Below, in pieces: positions 35,151 through 44,055 of a stretch of 64,000 nt of DNA (positions within the stretch are counted from its first letter, which is position 1; every line of letters starts with the position of its first letter). Both the position numbers and the translations under genes were made by a program. The DNA is from Poritiphilus flavus. GTDB lineage: Bacteria > Bacteroidota > Bacteroidia > Flavobacteriales > Flavobacteriaceae. Under the pieces are notes generated by a model. The model made no database searches. It saw only the letters and a list, made by a program, of their open reading frames with translations, and had not been told where the DNA came from. Location: contig NZ_WXYO01000009.1 in assembly GCF_009901585.1 (NCBI RefSeq), positions 185,158 through 249,157 of the forward strand, read 5' to 3'.

Positions 35151-37214
35151 ATGAAGTCTTCAATAACATCAAAAAAGTGTCAAGCGAAAATTAGGATGTA
35201 TTCAAATGCAGGGCCAAATGTTAATAGAAATCGGGCTGAATTGAGTAGTTCTTTAGGTATCCGGAAATCAATGAAATTAGATTCATCACCAATTTTTACG
35301 CAAAAAAAGTTTGAAAGCGAAAAAATGGAAATTACAGGTGGTCAACTAAAATCTAAAGGAGCTAGCAAAAAAGAAATTTATAACTCATGGTCAGATGTAA
35401 AACTAAATGTATTCATTGAATACAATCCTTTGGTTGTTGATAAAATAAGGAAAGAAAAGTGGGAATTAAATCGAAAAGGAAATATTGTAATTGCTAACAT
35501 AAGTCTTCGAGACTTAGATCTTTTACTAGAAAAGGATGAAGAGATCAACAACATTTTTAATGTTGAATTAGGACAAACATTAAAGATACCTAAACCAAGA
35601 AAACGAAAACCAACAAAAAAAAATTTAAAAGTTTCCCCTCCTTTTTTGGTTGATGACCAGAGTAGCTCTTCCAATGTATTAATTGGAATTATTGATGTAG
35701 AAGGATTTGATTTTGCACATCCGGACTTTTTGGATAAAAATGGTAGTACCAGATTTATATCCATTTGGGACCAAGGAGGAACTCATAGAGATTCTCCAAG
35801 AGGAGGAAACTTTGGATATGGATCGGAGCTTACAAATGAACTAATGAATTCCGCAATCGAAAGTTCAAATGAATATAAAGTTCCAGCTTATGAATTGGAG
35901 CCTCAATCTACGATGATCCCAGGATCTCATGGTACTCATGTGGCTAGTATAGCAGGAGGTAATTCGGGAGTTTGTCCTAATTCCTTGCTTGCGGGTGTTT
36001 TAATACATCTAACCGATAGAGATTTTGATCGAAGGAAATCATTTTATGATTCAACGAGATTAGCAAATGCAGTTGATTATCTGCTGAGCCTCGGTGATGA
36101 AATGGGATTGCCGGTGTCAATAAATATTAGCCTAGGTACTAATGGTCATGCCCACGATGGATCGGCTCCGGTTTGCAGATGGATTGATTCTGAACTAAAA
36201 ATCCCTGGGCGAAGTGTTTGCGTAGCTGCAGGGAATGCAGGTCAAGAAAATCCAGAATACGAAGAAGATTTAGGTCACTACATGGGAAGAATTCATACGT
36301 CTGGAAGAATACCGGCGAATGGATTGGAGAAAGACATCGAATGGATTGTTAAGGGAGATGGCATAGTAGATATTTCAGAAAATGAACTGGAAATATGGTA
36401 TAGTTCACAAGATCGATTTGCCATTTCGCTTAAACCACCAGGTCAAGAATGGATTGGACCAATTGAACCGGGAGAATATATAGAAAATTTTCAATTAAAA
36501 GACTTAAGTTTTGTTAGTATATATAATGAACTTTATCATACGTCAAATGGCAGCAATTACATTGCTGTTTACCTTACGCCTGACTTAGAAGACAGAAATA
36601 ATATAAAAGGGGTGCCTAACGGAATGTGGAAGGTACGCTTATATGGGAGGCAAATTCGAGATGGTAGTTTTCATGGGTGGATAGAAAGAGATGACGTTTT
36701 TCAATATGAAGAATCGAATTTCTTCGGTGGCACAAAATGGTTTTTCCCTTCATACTTTACAGATACTTCCAATGTGAATGATTATTCTATAAGTTCGCTG
36801 GCTTGTGCCAACGAAGTGGTAGGTGTAGCAAATTTGAATCTAATTAATAATGCAATTAATTCTTCCAGTAGTCCTGGACCAACCAGAGATGAAAGATTTA
36901 AACCGGAGGTTGCTGCTCCTGGAACAAACATTCAAGCAGCAAATGGATTTGATTACGATGATTTGTGGATTGAAATGACTGGGACTAGCATGGCCAGTCC
37001 GTTTGTATGTGGAGTAATAGGCCTAATGTTTAAGGAAGAAAGAAACTTAACAGCTTCCCAAATAATCGGCATTCTTAAATGTACAGCTAGGCCTTTACCA
37101 GGAATGAGTTATGATTGGGATACCGATTCCGGTTATGGTGTAATAGATGTAGAGGCTTGCATTGAGCATGCAAAAAAAATTAATAAGAATACTGATATTA
37201 CTAAAAGATGGTAG
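35151..37214 (+). CDS. Subtilisin-like (S8) serine protease
   Basis: A 687-residue protein with no signal peptide, so probably cytoplasmic. The S8 triad is complete: Asp182 in IGIIDVEGFDFAHPDF, His260 in GSHGTHVASIAGG, and Ser613 in MTGTSMASPFVCGV, with the oxyanion asparagine in VAAGNAGQ. The first 165 residues are a separate basic domain, unrecognised, possibly regulatory. An inserted beta-rich domain (about 375-535) separates the catalytic halves. Cytoplasmic S8 proteases occur in defence modules such as IetAS, where a protease is paired with an ATPase; here the partner is a metallo-beta-lactamase fold enzyme whose gene overlaps by seven bases. Confidence 0.88.
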   Translation: MKSSITSKKCQAKIRMYSNAGPNVNRNRAELSSSLGIRKSMKLDSSPIFTQKKFESEKMEITGGQLKSKGASKKEIYNSWSDVKLNVFIEYNPLVVDKIRKEKWELNRKGNIVIANISLRDLDLLLEKDEEINNIFNVELGQTLKIPKPRKRKPTKKNLKVSPPFLVDDQSSSSNVLIGIIDVEGFDFAHPDFLDKNGSTRFISIWDQGGTHRDSPRGGNFGYGSELTNELMNSAIESSNEYKVPAYELEPQSTMIPGSHGTHVASIAGGNSGVCPNSLLAGVLIHLTDRDFDRRKSFYDSTRLANAVDYLLSLGDEMGLPVSINISLGTNGHAHDGSAPVCRWIDSELKIPGRSVCVAAGNAGQENPEYEEDLGHYMGRIHTSGRIPANGLEKDIEWIVKGDGIVDISENELEIWYSSQDRFAISLKPPGQEWIGPIEPGEYIENFQLKDLSFVSIYNELYHTSNGSNYIAVYLTPDLEDRNNIKGVPNGMWKVRLYGRQIRDGSFHGWIERDDVFQYEESNFFGGTKWFFPSYFTDTSNVNDYSISSLACANEVVGVANLNLINNAINSSSSPGPTRDERFKPEVAAPGTNIQAANGFDYDDLWIEMTGTSMASPFVCGVIGLMFKEERNLTASQIIGILKCTARPLPGMSYDWDTDSGYGVIDVEACIEHAKKINKNTDITKRW

Positions 37215-38458
37215 TTAGAGTTTTTCAATCTGACAAAGGCGATTGTATGCTTTATCAAGGGAAAGATGATAAGATGATTCTGATTGATGGGGGAATGGCT
37301 AAGTCATATAATAAGTACGTTTCCAAATTTCTTGAAGGTAAGACGCTTGACCTGTTATGTGTATCACATATTGACCAGGATCACATACAAGGAATCCTTG
37401 AGATGATGAAGCATATTTTGAAATGGCGTGTTTACGATTACCAAAGGACACAGAACAATCGAAGGTTTAAGAAACCCAACCTTCCCAAACCTCCTAATGT
37501 TTTATCAGTTTGGCATAATGCATTTAATGATAGTGTTCTAGAGAATGATGGTAGAATCGAAGATATGTTAGCCGCAGCTTCAGCTATTCATTCGTTGTCT
37601 GATATGTCAAATTCTAATTTATTTCAAAGCAAAAGAGAAGCGATACTTCTTTCCAATAGGTTAAAACCATCTCAGCTACATATACCATTGAACAAAGAGT
37701 TCAATGGTAAGTTAGTTTATTATAATAGAAGTTCAGCAAAACAGGCAATAGGTGGAAGCAATATTACTATAATAGGTCCTTTTAAAGAAGATTTGGATAA
37801 GTTAAGAAATGAGTGGAACAAATGGCTAAGAGAAAGCCGAAGCGCTATTGCTCGGCTTAGGAGGAAGGCAGAGGAGGATTCTGATTTATTAGGAAATGCA
37901 GATACAATTGAAGTAGTAAGTTTAAGTGAGCTAGGTATAAGAAGTAAGGTTTCGACTCCCAATCTAGCCTCAATAATGTTTTTAATAGAAGAAGATGGGA
38001 AAACTGCTTTATTTACAGGGGATGGTCACGCAAAAGACATTTTGAAAGGTTTGAAAGCGAATGGGAAACTTGATAAAAATGGACTCCTACATCTGAATTT
38101 ACTAAAAGTTCAGCATCACGGTTCTGAACATAATATAGATTTGTCTTTTTGCAAATCAATTACTGCTGACAATTATGTTTTTTGTGGCAATGGATCACAT
38201 GAAAATCCAGACTTAGAGGTCGTGAAGATTATTATTGATTCGAGAATAGGAATTGCCAAAAATAGGAGCGCCAATGAAGAGGTAAGTAATGAATTTAAGC
38301 TTTGGTTTAATAGTAGTGAAAATAATACTTATGGTCACGAATCTAAGCATATGAAGAAGCTAAAAGACTATGTTGAAAAAAGGGCCAAATCAAGTAATGG
38401 GAAGATGAGTTTTTTCTTTATACCGAAAGGTAGAAGTTCTTTTCAAATTAAAATATAA
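37208..38458 (+). CDS. Metallo-beta-lactamase fold hydrolase (ComEC/Rec2-like)
   Basis: A 416-residue protein. The metal-binding motif SHIDQDH (His54, Asp56, Asp58, His59) follows the expected LIDGG strand, and later ALFTGDGH and LLKVQHHGSEHN supply further ligands. The QHHGS motif places it near ComEC/Rec2-type enzymes, many of which are nucleases or act on phosphoesters. There is no membrane segment. Its start overlaps the subtilase stop by seven bases, so translation is probably coupled. A protease, a hydrolase and a membrane protein in one module suggests a defence or toxin system, but I do not know a described system with this exact set. Confidence 0.86.
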   Translation: MVVRVFQSDKGDCMLYQGKDDKMILIDGGMAKSYNKYVSKFLEGKTLDLLCVSHIDQDHIQGILEMMKHILKWRVYDYQRTQNNRRFKKPNLPKPPNVLSVWHNAFNDSVLENDGRIEDMLAAASAIHSLSDMSNSNLFQSKREAILLSNRLKPSQLHIPLNKEFNGKLVYYNRSSAKQAIGGSNITIIGPFKEDLDKLRNEWNKWLRESRSAIARLRRKAEEDSDLLGNADTIEVVSLSELGIRSKVSTPNLASIMFLIEEDGKTALFTGDGHAKDILKGLKANGKLDKNGLLHLNLLKVQHHGSEHNIDLSFCKSITADNYVFCGNGSHENPDLEVVKIIIDSRIGIAKNRSANEEVSNEFKLWFNSSENNTYGHESKHMKKLKDYVEKRAKSSNGKMSFFFIPKGRSSFQIKI

Positions 38459-38901
38459 CATGGAAAAAATGAAGAAGTATTTAAACCTTATATCGAGTTA
38501 TGCCAAAAAAGATTTCTAGGGAAACCCTTATTACAGATAAAAGGCACAGTTCTTTAGAAACCGAATAGTCACCTTTTTGGAATATAGGCAGTCCAAGTCG
38601 TCTATAGACGTAAATTCAGCTTTCGATGGGATAGCTAGCCAAAATCTATTGACGGGATAGCTAAAAATTCTGAATATCTAAGTTTTTTGAATTGAGAAAT
38701 TGGAACTGTCCAGGTTAATCAGAAAGCTGATATAGATTATGATTTCTCCCATGAGTCTGATAAGAATAATGTAAAACTTGAAATAAAAAGCAGATTATTC
38801 TTAGGAGGTTGTTATTTCCAGGATTCAGAAGAAAAAATTGAAAACCCATTCTCAAAAGCAAAACACGTAAAATAATTATATCATTTAAACTAGCAGGTAT
38901 T
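38459..38901. other. 443-bp intergenic region with repeats and a possible gene remnant
   Basis: Contains a 12-bp perfect palindrome CGTCTATAGACG (38599-38610) and a direct repeat GGGATAGCTA (38628-38637 and 38654-38663). From 38696 to about 38872 an open frame without a start codon encodes a protein-like acidic/basic mixed sequence (DYDFSHESDKNNVKLEIKSR), which could be the tail of a lost gene. This is a weak call. Confidence 0.4.
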
Positions 38902-40560
38902 ATGAGGGACATCATACTCTTTCTTCTAATTGTTCTTTTTGACTTTTCAATTTATTCGCAGGAGGTTGGTAATAGAAAACCAACAGAAGAAGGTTTAAAT
39001 GACCAGGAGATAGAATTATTACTTAATAGGGAGTTCACCTCACTTTTTTCTGACTTACCCAATAATTCAATTGGTAATTATGCAACTGTTAATCTTGAGG
39101 CGACTAGTGCAACCTTTGTAAAAAGCTTTATCGGAAAGCAAAATGCATTGACCTTTAGGGTTAATGGCAAGGCTACCGATGGTACATTAAACTTAGCAGA
39201 AAACGGAAAGTTAAACTATGATGTATCTCTGGGTGCTCAATACCATTTTATTGATGCTTCTAAAATAAAAGCTCTAGTATATGATGTTTCTAGCTGGAAG
39301 ATTTATCGGGCGAAGAAAAAAAAGATTATTGAAGACGCTAGGGCACTGAAACGAAAAATACGAACAGGAGAAAATGTTAAGCCTTTAAAAGAGCAGAAAA
39401 AGAAGATTGAAAAGCAGATTTCAACAATTGATCAATCAATAAAATACTATGAGAAGTATAAAGAAAACATTCAAACAAGTGGACTTAAATATGAATTTGA
39501 TTTAACGGAGACAAAATTAAAAAGAATAAATAAAATACTCCTGGAGTTTGAAAATGACAATAGTACTTATCAGAAAAATAAAAAAGAGGAGTTGGCAAAA
39601 ATTAAAAATTGCAATACGGAAGATTGTGAAAAGCGAAGACTTTCATTAGTTCATGATAAAGAGATTAATGATTCACGAATTGAGAAACCGAAATTGACTA
39701 GTAAAAGAGAAGAGCTGAAAAAAAGGTTGGAATCATTAAAAAGATTGGATTGGTTAGAAAAGGAAAATGAATTATTGGAAGCATTAAAAGCATCCCTGAA
39801 AGAGCTTCAGGAACGTATTGATTCTCTTGAATTGGAAGTTAATAAAGCTTGGGAAGAGAGTTTTGTAAATGATGATAGAGTAAAAAAACTAAAAGCACTT
39901 TATAAAGAAGGTATAAGGTCCTTTGGGTCTAGGTTTAGCTGGTTTTCAATAGGAGCAAATATTAGTAGGGAAACGTTTAATCTTATTAATATCGATGAGG
40001 AGTTTTCAAATCAACTTATAGAAGAAAACTACACAGGGTATGATATAACCCTTCAATATTTTTGGCATAATCGCAATTACAATAAAAAGTGGGACTCGTA
40101 TTTGATAAGTGCAGGAGTTACTTTGCGATATGACAATAACTTGTCCTCGTTATCCCTGGTCAACTTTGAAAACGAAGAAGTGATAGGAGAGGGTACGGAT
40201 AGCAGGAGAATAGTAAGAACTCAATCCAAAGCATTTGCTGGCAATTATCAAAAAGACATTACGAGTGCCCTTTGCTTTGTTGATGTTTATTATTTTTTGT
40301 TCGATGGGAACTTTGCAGCATTGCATTGGTATCCTAACGCACAGTTGACTGAGGGTCTGAAACCATTATGGAATAGTGAAATAGGGCTATTGTTTACCTA
40401 TCGCGATAGTAAGAAGGAGGGGGCATATATAAATGCGGAATTGTTTTATAGCCTTAATGATATAGGTAACCGCGCAGAATCTGATCTTTCATTATTAAGC
40501 AGGAATAGTGTAGGTCTGCGTTTGACATTACCGTTTGAGTTCAATTATAAACCAAAATAG
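38902..40560 (+). CDS. Outer-membrane-like protein with long coiled coil
   Basis: A 552-residue protein with a signal peptide (about 1-20, ending SIYSQ). The N-terminal (40-125) and C-terminal (about 345-552) parts are beta-rich with alternating hydrophobic residues, and the chain ends in an aromatic-containing strand (LRLTLPFEFNYKPK), consistent with an outer-membrane beta barrel. Between them lies a lysine/glutamate-rich coiled coil of about 200 residues (about 130-330; for example KEQKKKIEKQISTIDQSIKY). A barrel interrupted by a coiled-coil hairpin is unusual. I do not recognise a family. A 60-residue protein follows immediately and may belong to the same unit. Confidence 0.7.
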   Translation: MRDIILFLLIVLFDFSIYSQEVGNRKPTEEGLNDQEIELLLNREFTSLFSDLPNNSIGNYATVNLEATSATFVKSFIGKQNALTFRVNGKATDGTLNLAENGKLNYDVSLGAQYHFIDASKIKALVYDVSSWKIYRAKKKKIIEDARALKRKIRTGENVKPLKEQKKKIEKQISTIDQSIKYYEKYKENIQTSGLKYEFDLTETKLKRINKILLEFENDNSTYQKNKKEELAKIKNCNTEDCEKRRLSLVHDKEINDSRIEKPKLTSKREELKKRLESLKRLDWLEKENELLEALKASLKELQERIDSLELEVNKAWEESFVNDDRVKKLKALYKEGIRSFGSRFSWFSIGANISRETFNLINIDEEFSNQLIEENYTGYDITLQYFWHNRNYNKKWDSYLISAGVTLRYDNNLSSLSLVNFENEEVIGEGTDSRRIVRTQSKAFAGNYQKDITSALCFVDVYYFLFDGNFAALHWYPNAQLTEGLKPLWNSEIGLLFTYRDSKKEGAYINAELFYSLNDIGNRAESDLSLLSRNSVGLRLTLPFEFNYKPK

Positions 40561-40567
40561 TAGCTAC

Positions 40568-40750
40568 ATGAAAGTAAAAGAACGATACCAACTTGATTTA
40601 AAAAAACCATATAGGGTTATTTGCTTGGAGGGAGATTATTCTGCAAGTTTTGAAACAGAATTGGAAGCCGTGCGGGCCAAGAATAGGCATCAGGACCAAG
40701 ACGAATATGCAGACCATGAAGTGGTTATAGAGAAAAAGGAATTTATTTAA
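40568..40750 (+). CDS. Small unknown protein
   Basis: A 60-residue soluble protein when started at the ATG at 40568, seven bases after the preceding stop; an upstream in-frame ATG would overlap the previous gene and is less likely. It contains LKKPYRVICLEGDYSASFET and ends in an acidic/basic tail. No family recognised. Position suggests co-expression with the outer-membrane-like protein. Confidence 0.5.
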   Translation: MKVKERYQLDLKKPYRVICLEGDYSASFETELEAVRAKNRHQDQDEYADHEVVIEKKEFI

Positions 40751-40854
40751 TGGAGAAAAAGCTCCATTACTACATTTAAGAAATCAAACAAGTCTTTACT
40801 AGTGTATAGATTTATTGAAGAGCCAATGTAAAATTGGCTTGTGCTATTACTTAG

Positions 40855-42381
40855 GTGATACAAAAACTGAAGTCATTGAAACTCTTAACCAAAACCGACT
40901 TTATCCATTACCTCAGATGTCCTGAGTCCCTTTGGTTGACAAAAAACAAACCAGACGAAGCTAAAAAAGGTAAACTTTCCTTTTTTCTTCAAAAAATCAT
41001 TGATGAAGGTTATGAGGTTGAGGCCTATGCAGAGCAATTGTTTCCGCATGCTATTAAATTGCCAGATGACAATGGTGTGAAAGTGACTCTTCGAACGTTG
41101 CAACAAGGATATAATCATTTTTTTCAAGCTGCTTTTGAGACGCTGGAAGGTGGATTTGCTCGTGTTGATGTTTTGGAGCGATTATCCGACGGTACTTGGC
41201 ATCTATTTGAGATAAAATCTTCTTTGCGGGTAAGTACTAAAAAAAGCCATAACCACATTTTTGATGCATGTTTTCAGAAGTACGTTTTAGAGAAAAATGG
41301 ATTATATGTCAGCAGGGTCTCAATAATACACTTAAACAAGGGATATAGAAGGCAAGGAGAAATTAAACCATCTGAATTGTTGGAAACAACGGAAGTCACA
41401 AATGAGGTTACTAAGGAGTTCCCCGTTATTTCACGCAAGATTCATGAAGCCTTAAAATATATTCAATTGAGCAAGATTGACAAAAATCAATGTTCTTGTT
41501 TAAGAAAAACAAGAAGTAATCATTGCGATAACTTTGATTATTTCAATTTTCAATTGCCGAAGCATCCTGTTCATGAAATCAAACGAATTACCGAGAAAAA
41601 GTTGACGGAGTTACTTGATTCGGGTCATAAAAGCTTATCAGAAGTTCCAGATAATTATGCTCTGAACAATTCTCAAAAATCTCAGGTCAATTCGTTTAGG
41701 CAAAGACAGCCACAAATTGAAATTGAGACAATCAAAAGGAAATTGGATGGATTGGTGTTTCCTTTACATTTTTATGATTACGAAACATATTCAAGTGCCA
41801 TCCCTAAATTAGATGGAATTGGGCCTCATCAGCACATTCCCTTTCAAGTAAGTATTCATACTCTCTCTGAAAATGGTAACATGGAACATTTTGAGTATTT
41901 GGGAGATAAAATGGAGATGCCTAATGGAATGATTGAAGGAATGAAAGAATTTACTGGAACACAAGGTACCTTTATTTCATGGCATGCCAGTTTTGAAAAT
42001 TCAAGAAACAAAGAGATGGCGTTACTGCTTCCTACACATAGTAATTACTTGGATTACATTAGTGGAAACACCTTCGATTTGGAAGAGATTTTTACTACAG
42101 CCTATATCGACTATCGCTTTGCTGGCTCCTCTTCCATAAAAAAAGTACTTCCGGTATTGATTCCTGAATTAAGTTACGACAACCTTCAAGTTCAGGACGG
42201 CACAATGGCCATGGATATCTGGAGTAGATTAGTCCTTGGAAATGATATTCCTAATAATGAAACAGAGCGAATAAGAAAAGATCTGTTGGCGTATTGCAAA
42301 TTGGATACGTTGGCCATGGTTGAAATATACCAATATCTTATCAAATTGATTAATCAATATAAATTGTCCAATGCCCACTGA
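40855..42381 (+). CDS. DUF2779-family nuclease-like protein
   Basis: A 508-residue protein with a GTG start (a TTG at codon 8 is an alternative). The opening TKTDFIHYLRCPESLWL is the signature of DUF2779. A PD-(D/E)XK-like nuclease core follows: Asp in GFARVDVLERL, then WHLFEIKSS supplying the Glu-x-Lys. A cysteine cluster (CSCLRKTRSNHC) recalls AddB/Cas4-type iron-sulphur sites. The C-terminal half looks like an RNase H-fold exonuclease: FYDYETY, ISWHASFEN, and YCKLDTLAMVEIYQYL. Two nuclease-type domains suggest nucleic-acid processing. Its stop overlaps the patatin gene start by 11 bases, so the two are translationally linked. Confidence 0.83.
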   Translation: MIQKLKSLKLLTKTDFIHYLRCPESLWLTKNKPDEAKKGKLSFFLQKIIDEGYEVEAYAEQLFPHAIKLPDDNGVKVTLRTLQQGYNHFFQAAFETLEGGFARVDVLERLSDGTWHLFEIKSSLRVSTKKSHNHIFDACFQKYVLEKNGLYVSRVSIIHLNKGYRRQGEIKPSELLETTEVTNEVTKEFPVISRKIHEALKYIQLSKIDKNQCSCLRKTRSNHCDNFDYFNFQLPKHPVHEIKRITEKKLTELLDSGHKSLSEVPDNYALNNSQKSQVNSFRQRQPQIEIETIKRKLDGLVFPLHFYDYETYSSAIPKLDGIGPHQHIPFQVSIHTLSENGNMEHFEYLGDKMEMPNGMIEGMKEFTGTQGTFISWHASFENSRNKEMALLLPTHSNYLDYISGNTFDLEEIFTTAYIDYRFAGSSSIKKVLPVLIPELSYDNLQVQDGTMAMDIWSRLVLGNDIPNNETERIRKDLLAYCKLDTLAMVEIYQYLIKLINQYKLSNAH

Positions 42382-43957
42382 AATCAAAACTGAGAGAGAT
42401 AAAAAACCAAAAGAAAAGTTTAAGGGTATTGAAGAAATTGCACTCTGCTTTTCAGGTGGGGGTTATCGAGCGGCTTGCTTTTCCTTGGGAACATTGTCAT
42501 TTTTTGAAAAAATCGGTTTGCTAAAAAAAGTAAAAGTGATTTCTACTGTTTCTGGGGGAACAATTACTGGAGTGAAATACGCCCAATCACAAGCTGCAAA
42601 GCAGGATTTTGACACCTTTTTTAAGGACTATTTTAATTGGTTGAAAAAAGACGAACTAGCCTCAAACGCGATTAGGCATATCAAAAAAAGAAAGATTTGG
42701 AAGCGAAGCGAAAATATTCACAAGAGAAAAAACCCAATCAATGCTTTTGCAATTGAGTACAATAGTTTCACTCGACAAATGACCTTGGGGGATGTTCAAA
42801 ATGCTATTGAAAACAATGATACGCATTTAGAAAGGGTTGTTTTCAACACTACCGATTTTACCCACTCAATGCGTTTTCGGTTTCAAAATACAAATACACG
42901 AGGTCTTTTGGGGAACAAGAAGATTCAAGATTTAGGACATGATTTGAAGGCTTATTTGAACAAATTAAAGCTTGGTGATATACTAGCTTCTTCCTCAGCT
43001 TTTCCAGGCGGTTTTGAACCTATTGGTTTTCCGAATGATTTCGTATCTAAAGCTGTTAGGGAAAAAATGGGAATGGCGGAAATAGGCCTAATGGATGGAG
43101 GAATTATAGACAACCAAGGTATTTCCAGTATACTTTCGTCTTCCAAGAAATATGATTTATATTTTCTGAATGATGTGGCCTCACCATATCCAGGCGAACC
43201 GTTCAAGTTTGCTCAATCCAATAGTATTATAAAAATATTATCGTATATGACAAGCCTGCCCTTATTGTTTTTAACTCTTTCACTTACCATCTATTTCATA
43301 TTCCAGAAATATTTCATTTTGACAGCACTATTCGTCTTATTGGTAACCATTATGGCCGCCTTTCAATACCTCTTTTATTTTGCTAACAAGATGTTGAAAA
43401 AAGAGATGGGCGTATTAGATAAATTGAGAATACCTCCAAGAAGATTTGGATACTATGTGTTTGATAGAATTACTTCCTTATTAAAAATGACTACTGAGGT
43501 CTTCTTAAAAAGCGCAAGAAGGTCAAATTATGAAAGCATTTATAGCAAATTCTGGAATAGGATTGCGACTTCAGCTATCTATGAGCTTAGGTGCCAAAAT
43601 AAGGAGAACAAACCGGAAGGACAAAACCAATGGGAGTTAATTAAAGAAACTACCGGAGAAATAACCGAGAATATGAAAAAGGTTGCAAAATATGCGGCAT
43701 CACTTGGCACTACTCTTTGGTTCAGTGAAGAAGAAAGAAAAAGAGGGATGCTAGATGCAGTTGTGGCATGTGGTGAGTTTACGGCCTGCTATAATTTGAT
43801 TGCACATTTAATTACCAATCATAAGGAAGATATTAGGGAGGGCGGCATGCTTTACAATATGTTTTTTAAGGCCTTAGGAGTTTGGAAGAGTATGCTGAAT
43901 GATCCATATTATATTCTGGCTGGGAGAATAGATTCAACTAGGATATTAAGGATTTAA
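42371..43957 (+). CDS. Patatin-like phospholipase with membrane helices
   Basis: A 528-residue protein. The patatin core is complete: oxyanion motif SGGGYRAA, nucleophile serine in STVSGGTITG (Ser in place of the usual first Gly of GxSxG), and DGGIIDNQG with the catalytic Asp. Two membrane helices follow (about 296-316 and 318-340). The last 170 residues are unrecognised and probably soluble. Patatins act as membrane-damaging effectors in several antiphage systems (for example CapV). The 11-base overlap with the DUF2779 nuclease gene suggests a two-gene module. Confidence 0.87.
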   Translation: MPTEIKTERDKKPKEKFKGIEEIALCFSGGGYRAACFSLGTLSFFEKIGLLKKVKVISTVSGGTITGVKYAQSQAAKQDFDTFFKDYFNWLKKDELASNAIRHIKKRKIWKRSENIHKRKNPINAFAIEYNSFTRQMTLGDVQNAIENNDTHLERVVFNTTDFTHSMRFRFQNTNTRGLLGNKKIQDLGHDLKAYLNKLKLGDILASSSAFPGGFEPIGFPNDFVSKAVREKMGMAEIGLMDGGIIDNQGISSILSSSKKYDLYFLNDVASPYPGEPFKFAQSNSIIKILSYMTSLPLLFLTLSLTIYFIFQKYFILTALFVLLVTIMAAFQYLFYFANKMLKKEMGVLDKLRIPPRRFGYYVFDRITSLLKMTTEVFLKSARRSNYESIYSKFWNRIATSAIYELRCQNKENKPEGQNQWELIKETTGEITENMKKVAKYAASLGTTLWFSEEERKRGMLDAVVACGEFTACYNLIAHLITNHKEDIREGGMLYNMFFKALGVWKSMLNDPYYILAGRIDSTRILRI

Positions 43958-44055
43958 ATTAATCAAAGTGTAAAACGAATGAGAAAGTTGAGAAAGCACT
44001 GAATCTTTAGGCGCCTTTTCAAGAATTACATAGCAATGCAAACCCGAATTAAGTA

